This document shows, piece by piece, positions 7,619 to 12,357 of a stretch of 12,357 nucleotides of DNA. The stretch spans positions 1 to 12,357 of the forward strand of contig JALKBU010001341.1 of assembly GCA_023091735.1 (NCBI GenBank), in the 5' to 3' direction. Under the pieces are notes generated by a model. It saw nothing but the letters and a program-made list of their open reading frames with translations. It had not been told where the DNA came from and ran no database searches. The stretch is from Trichomonas tenax. Taxonomy: Eukaryota > Parabasalia > Trichomonadida > Trichomonadidae. The position numbers and the translations under genes were made by a program. Numbering within the stretch: the stretch's first letter is position 1; each line of letters begins with the position of its first letter.

Positions 7619-8393
7619 TTAATTTCTAAATGTGTTTATCATATTATCGATATCACTAAGAATATTATTTAGATCAGATTTATTAATTAATGTTGTTGTG
7701 TAAGTAACTTTATATTTATTATTATAATTCTGAATAAATGGTTTAATATCTTTTGCTGTACTCATACTAATTGTAATTCATCATAAAACTTTATATAATG
7801 TTTTCCATCATATATTTCTATAATATCTTTCATCTTTTTAATCTAATCATAACAGCAACGTGTATATGATAATGCTATTTTATTTTCATCAATATTTTTA
7901 TACCACCATATCTTTAGGATATAATCCTTTTTATGATTATTCGGAACACTTCGTTCAATATGGTGATTAATGATTTTATCTTTATTATCTAATTCTTGTT
8001 TCAATTCATTATTTTTATTTTCTAATTCGTTATGTTCATTAGAATATAATTCATCTAATAACTTATAAATATAAATAACATATTTACTTGAACATCATCT
8101 AGCAATATCGTTCACTAATAATTTATGAACATATATGTCACGTAAACCATTTGGCAAATCATCACTTTTTTCGAAGGGGGAATTCCACTCGTCGTTTTAA
8201 ACTCAGATAATAGTTCTTGTGTACCTTTATTCCTAAACCAATCTTTTGGTGGCTTATTAGAATTACATGATTTAATAATACTTTTCATCTGATACATATC
8301 ATCATTAATGCAATGGATTAATCTTAAGTTTTTATTATATTGTAAGTATTCATAGTTTTCCTTAATTGGTTCTCTAATACCTTGATTAGACAT
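7619..8393 (-). pseudogene. KilA-N domain protein, decayed
   Basis: KilA-N is a DNA-binding domain common in large DNA viruses and in some protist genomes. From ATG 8393 the frame reads MSNQGIREPIKENYEYLQYN, with the family features MYQMKSIIKSCN and DWFRNKGTQELLSEF. A frameshift near 8165-8185, at adjoining runs of G and T, moves to the frame reading DDLPNGLRDIYVHKLLVNDI AR, followed by TGA at 8095-8097 where the family usually has Trp, then CSSKYVIYIYKLLDELYSN. A coiled-coil stretch of Glu/Asn/Lys follows, then KIWWYKNIDENKIALSY, a TAG at 7843-7845, and a further frameshift near 7762 into MSTAKDIKPFIQNYNN with a final stop at 7619. That is two nonsense codons and at least two frameshifts. 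An in-frame ATG at 8477 would add 28 hydrophobic residues; I prefer 8393. Two-hairpin elements flank the gene. Confidence 0.75.
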
Positions 8394-8512
8394 TTGTTTT
8401 AATATAGGATAAAAAATATGGATTTTACCATAACTTATAAAAAATAAAAATTTAAATTTAATAATATAATTCCACATTTTTATTTTTGATGTAGAATTAA
8501 AGTTTTTATTAT

Positions 8513-8551
8513 GCGCGAATGTATAATTCGCAGCCCATCATTAATTATGAT
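8513..8551. promoter_or_regulatory. Two-hairpin 3' element, copy 4
   Basis: The first stem is GCGAAT (8515-8520) with ATTCGC (8526-8531), loop GTATA. After AGCCC, the second stem is shorter than in copy 2: ATCAT (8537-8541) with ATGAT (8547-8551), loop TAATT. The 5' context ATTATGCGCGA resembles ATAAGCGCGA of copies 1 and 2. It overlaps the stop codon (8551-8553) of the leftward small gene remnant and precedes the KilA-N gene. Confidence 0.7.
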
Positions 8552-8915
8552 TAGTTTTGAATAGTAATCAAATTTTGAAAGAAGATATGTCTTGGTAAAG
8601 ATTTTTAAAATTTTCAATAACTTTAAATATATAATTGTTTTCTCAGATAAAACTCAAACAAAAATAAAAATATAATATTACTGGAATTTAATCTGAGTTT
8701 AATTCGTTTAATTTATTTTGTGGTTTTGATATTTTATTTTATTTTATTTTTGATAATTTCTTCATCAGATTTTTTAGGTTTATTCTTTCTAAACGTAATT
8801 AATCCATTTTTTATAATATGAACATAATAACCATGAGCAACAATATTATTCTTTACATAATTAATCAACATTTGCTGTTTTTCTAACAACGATAATTTAT
8901 CTGATATTATTTAAT
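8551..8915 (-). pseudogene. Small leftward element gene, decayed
   Basis: The minus strand reads SDKLSLLEKQQMLINYVKNN and on through VAHGYYVHIIKNGLITFRKN to KSDEEIIKNKIK, where a stop occurs. The same frame then gives ISKPQNKLNELNSD and a second stop. A last segment, after a stop near 8655, reads NNYIFKVIENFKNLYQDISS to a TAA at 8551. No ATG is found ahead of the first segment, so the start is lost or upstream of a break. The HGYYVHIIKNGLITFRK stretch looks like a short beta hairpin between helices. The family is not recognised. It is the most upstream member of the leftward cluster and divergent from the polymerase gene (ATG 8976). The relation between the first and last segments is inferred from position and composition only. 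Confidence 0.35.
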
Positions 8916-8975
8916 ATAGATAAAAAAGTGTATTTTTTAATAACATATTAATTTTAATATTTTTATTTTACATAA

Positions 8976-11955
8976 ATGTCATATAAACAATTAGGTGTTC
9001 TAACAAATAATCAGATTAAGAAACTATTATCAAAATTAAATATTGAACGTACTAGTAATTATAATAAGAATAGAAAATTATTATCAAACAATTTAAATAA
9101 TTATAAGAATATTAAACAGTATATTATATTTCCATTTGATAACTTACAATTAGATTTATATACTAAAACTTCTATTCCACATAATATTCGTAAAGAAATG
9201 TATGATATTACTAATGTTAATCCATGTGTTGGAATTAATAGTAATAAAATTAAAAGAACATGTAAATTAATTTCGCATTAAATGAAGTTATAATAGCTAA
9301 GAAAGTTATTAAAAGTTTTAATAATAAACCACTTAATAAAGAACATTGGTTAAAGTTTGATGAATTAAATGATAAGAAAAACGTTAAAGCAAATAATCGA
9401 GTAATCGAATTTAATATTAAAAATTATAATGAAAATGAAAAAGTATTCTTCAATAAAAACATTAAAGATGTATTTGTTAAATTTCTTAAAAAATTAAATT
9501 TATATACTTCACAGAAATGGTTAATTGCTTATGAGATAGATAATAATTTAGAAGCAACAACATTAAATGTTAATAGCATTAGCATATTATTAAATCAGAT
9601 ATGTGATAATAACTTTATTAGTAATATAGAAGAAAATAGTTCTGAAATAATTGAAAAACATTACAATACATTCTTAGATAAGATTGCTGAACTATCTAGT
9701 ATTAAAATGTTTGATTTAACAGAATATCCTAATTTAACTATTAATGATATTCGTAATAATAATATTAAAAATAAAACCAATGATGAAATTAGAAAATCAT
9801 ATAAACTTAATAGTGATGAAAAACTAGTATTAGAGACTTTAGAAGCTTCTGGAAATAAACAAGCTGTTGAAGCGTTTTGGAATTCTAAAATTAACAAACG
9901 TACATATAATAATGGATCTGGTGAGTTTTGGAAATATATTTGTAAATTACCAATTAATTTAGAACGTTATCAAATATTTAATATATTAGATAAGAGAACA
10001 TCAAAATTAATGACAAAGGATAATTGTTTTGTATATGCGTGTGAACAAGCTAATGTGATAAACATATATTAGATTTTATGAGAAATACAATACTTGCAAT
10101 AGATTTACCTCAAAGTAAAATTAAAATCATATATGATAAAACTGGATTAGAATTTATTATTCATTTAGCTGATTCAATTAAAAGTATTATTACATATACG
10201 CCATCTAATAAACAAAAGATACAAACAATTGAATTATTATTATATAATGAACATTACATGTTATATGAATATTTACCTATTTCAACTTATTTTATCAAAA
10301 ACTATAAAGATATAATTAAAGCATTAACATCGACACCATTTGAAAAGTTATGCTTAATTAATCGTTATCAAGAAAATAAATATAAAATTAATAGTAAAAC
10401 AAAAATATCGATTAAAACATTATTAGATTTATTATTTGAATATAATTATTTTGAATCTATTAGAATTGGTGATATCTCTACATATACAACAACATTATAT
10501 AATCAGAAATTATCTGATATGACTGATTTATCATATAATGAAAAGTTATGTTGTAAACAGAAATATGAATCTAAAAATAATAAATATGATGTTAAATTCG
10601 AATATATATATTTTGCTGATTTTGAAGCTAGTACAGATGGAATTCATAAACCATATAACATTTGTTTTGATAATGAACAAGGTACAATATCTGAAAGTAT
10701 ATTTGGTGATAACTGTGTTAATATGTTTCTTGATAAATTATCAAATAATACATTAGTATATTTTCATAATCTAACGTATGATATTAATTTCATTATTAAA
10801 TATCTTGATGAGATTTGTGGTACACCAATTATTAAAGGATCTAGAACAATGATGATTAATGGTAAATATAAAAATAAAAACATACGGTTTAAAGATAGTT
10901 ATACAGTTATACCTAAAAAACTTAAAGAATTTCCACAAATGTTTAATTTAGCAACAGGACCAAAAGAAGTATTTCCATATAATTATTATACAAGTGATAT
11001 TCTTAAAAACAATAATAAAGTTGGTATTATATCAGATGCTATTAATTATGTAAATGATAAAAATACATTTCTTAATAATATCAATAATATTACTAATTGG
11101 AAATTATCAGATAATACATTTGATATAGAGATACAGTACTTTCTATTGTTCACAAGATGTTAGAATGTTACGTGAAGGTTTTGTTAAATTTACAAATGAT
11201 CTTATGAAGGAATTTAATCTAAACATATATGATTATATAGGTATATGTTCTGTAAGTAATAAACTATTCGAACAACGTGTGTATTATCCAAATGGTAATT
11301 TATTTGATCTATCTAATAAACCTAGAGAATTCATTAGTAACTGTGTTTATGGTGGTAGATATATGTTATGTGAAAATAAGAAACAAATAAATAACGATGA
11401 TAATAACTTAATTACTGATTTTGATGCTGTATCATTATATCCATCAGCAATAGCAAGATTATATACATTAAAAGGAAAACCAAAAGTATTAACAAATGAA
11501 ATGTTAAATACAAAATACTTATTAGATCATTTACTTACAAATGATCAAGAAAAACCTAATAAAAATAAATTCATAAGTGGTTTCTTTGTTTAAATTAAAA
11601 TTACATCTATTGGTATTAATAGACAATTCCCTTTAATAGTTTGTAATCCAGATATTAATTCAGATATAGATTCAGCAAGATCATCTAATAGTAAATGTAT
11701 AATATATGTAGATCATATCTTATTAGAAGATTTGATTAAATATCAAAATATAACATGTGATATATTGCAAGGATATTATTATGATGGAAATAGAGATTTA
11801 AGAATTAGAAACGAAATTAAGAGATTATTCGAATTAATATTACGACATAAAAAAGAAGGTAACCCATTACAAGAAGTTGTTAAATTAATTTTAAACAGCA
11901 TATATGGTAAAATCATTTTAAGTCCTATTAATGATAAAATTAAATTTAGTACTAA
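8976..11955 (+). pseudogene. Protein-primed family B DNA polymerase, frameshifted and 3'-truncated
   Basis: This gene would replicate the element by protein priming. ATG 8976 (MSYKQLGVLTNNQIKKLLSK) starts a SAP-like helical N-terminus. A frameshift near 9263-9281 leads to a long frame to 10072 that includes DNCFVYAC (10019-10042). A frameshift near 10055 leads to the frame holding LLLYNEHYMLYE, exonuclease motif I FADFEAS (Asp 10618, Glu 10624) and motif II YFHNLTYD (to 10782). A frameshift near 11135 restores motif III YCSQDV (11144-11161). Polymerase motif A DFDAVSLYPS is at 11417-11446. A nonsense TAA occurs at 11591-11593, and the frame continues to motif B KLILNSIYGK (11882-11911). The gene ends about 15 codons later; motif C (DTDS-type) and the thumb are missing. 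In all there are three frameshifts, one stop and a 3' deletion that joins it to the helicase. Confidence 0.85.
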
Positions 11956-12221
11956 ATGAACTTAAAAACGGTGGTGATGATAGATTAGCAAACTTCAATT
12001 CATTGAAATCTATTATTACAGATAAAGAAATTAGAATTAATGAGAAGTTTCAACCCAGGCGTACTGCTAAAAACGTTGCTAGCTTTATATTTGTAAGTAA
12101 TAACCCATATCCTGTTAAAATAGAAAATGGTGATAGACGATATGTTGTTTTAGCATGTAATGGTAAACATAAAGGCAATCATAAGGACGATACAGGAAGT
12201 TTGGCCATAGCATACCCTTAA
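11940..12221 (+). pseudogene. SF3 helicase, C-terminal fragment fused to the polymerase break
   Basis: Superfamily 3 helicases (D5/primase-helicase type) unwind viral and Polinton DNA. The frame reads VLNELKN, fitting the Walker B region, then NSLKSIITDKEIRINEKFQP, RRTAKNVASFIFVSNN (sensor 1 Asn) and YPVKIENGDRRYVVL, the typical end of the SF3 core with its arginine-finger region. Walker A and everything upstream are missing. The frame opens at an incidental ATG (11931) inside polymerase sequence, so the true junction is between about 11932 and 11955. After KGNHKD (to about 12186) the sequence no longer looks like the family and soon stops (12221), a second breakpoint. Polymerase and helicase are different genes in Polintons, so this is a deletion junction rather than a natural fusion. 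Confidence 0.75.
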
Positions 12222-12357
12222 GTTTATATCTTAAGAGGGAGAAAATGAAATCCGAATAATGACTTGGATTTTATAATTATTACATAATGAATGCTGATTG
12301 AGCAAATCGTTAAAATAGACATTTTCAATTTTTTTCATTCATTTTTGAAAAACGTTA
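12190..12357. other. Right flank, no gene recognised
   Basis: After the helicase break the composition changes. A small inverted repeat, CTTAAG (12218-12222 region) with CTTAAG (12230-12235), lies around the chance stop codon. The rest holds no frame with a recognisable product. It may be host DNA or a non-coding end of the element. No match to the left flank that would indicate terminal repeats or a target-site duplication was visible by eye. Confidence 0.45.

Larger units (their letters stand above)
3164..12190. mobile_element. Decayed Maverick/Polinton-type DNA transposon
   Basis: The span contains a retroviral-type (rve) integrase, a HerA/FtsK-like packaging ATPase with Walker B and a QTWRF motif, a protein-primed family B DNA polymerase, an SF3 helicase segment and a KilA-N gene. 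They are arranged in divergent and convergent blocks. Integrase, ATPase and PolB together define Polintons/Mavericks. Coding sequences are extremely rich in Asn, Ile and Lys, which sets them apart from the left flank. Major capsid, penton and adenovirus-type protease genes were not recognised. Terminal inverted repeats were not found, so both ends are approximate: the left end may be up to several hundred bases before 3164, and the right end is a breakpoint within the helicase rather than a true terminus. Full-length trichomonad elements are usually longer (about 15-20 kb). Confidence 0.85.

Noticed and set aside
2600..12200. Terminal inverted repeats of the Maverick (GGCC...CCTGT similarity between about 2613 and the reverse complement of about 12203)
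   Set aside because: The similarity is patchy and short. The right end also appears to be an internal breakpoint, so a terminus is not expected there.
11940..12221. A natural polymerase-helicase fusion protein
   Set aside because: The two parts are in different frames, and both lack domains that should lie between them, so deletion is the simpler reading.
12333..12346. TCATTCATTTTT near the right edge as an initiator
   Set aside because: It breaks the TCAYTWYTC pattern at the W position, and no start codon follows within the window.

Overview
The window reads as AT-rich nuclear DNA of a protist, most likely a trichomonad parabasalid (Trichomonas vaginalis-like). It carries a decayed Maverick/Polinton (self-synthesising DNA transposon, polintovirus-like). 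The host call rests on the element type, a degenerate ankyrin-type gene at the left of a style I associate with trichomonads, and a TCAYTWYTC-type initiator just upstream of that gene. It is an inference, not a database result.

Layout. 1-90 is a 37-bp tandem repeat. 95-798 (-) is a broken ankyrin-type gene with a candidate initiator at 820-828. About 829-3163 is long non-coding or unrecognised DNA, with a strong small inverted repeat (2472-2494) and helically phased direct repeats (2969-2997, then 3017-3080). From about 3164 to 12190 the composition and gene content are those of the element. In order: a frameshifted unknown gene (3164-3500, +); an inverted repeat-bounded stretch and AT-rich spacer (3605-4106); a decayed unknown gene (4107-4677, -); a divergent unknown gene (4719-5096, +); a small leftward remnant (5173-5385, -); a packaging-type ATPase that has lost its Walker A region (5396-6036, +); a 4-base-overlapping unknown basic protein (6033-6545, +). 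Then comes a leftward cluster of a C-terminally truncated retroviral-type integrase (6562-6972), an unknown intact ORF (7072-7509), a KilA-N gene with stops and frameshifts (7619-8393) and a small decayed gene (8551-8915). Finally a rightward protein-primed family B DNA polymerase (8976-~11950, frameshifted, one nonsense codon, cut after motif B) is joined directly to the C-terminal part of an SF3 helicase (~11955-12190), which in turn runs into unrelated DNA.

Integrase, packaging ATPase and protein-primed PolB together are the hallmark set of Polintons. No major capsid protein and no adenovirus-type maturation protease were recognised. Three functional regions (Walker A, integrase glutamate, PolB motif C) are missing at sharp breakpoints, so this copy is an internally deleted, inactive derivative.

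The most unusual signal is a two-hairpin element present four times (5104-5142, 7012-7050, 7554-7597, 8513-8551). It is always on the same strand and always within about 0-30 bp of the 3' end of a leftward gene. Its first stem keeps a GCGA/TCGC base and changes both sides together above it. It looks like transcript punctuation (3'-end formation or termination), comparable in concept to the 3' hairpin rule known for mimiviruses and their virophages.
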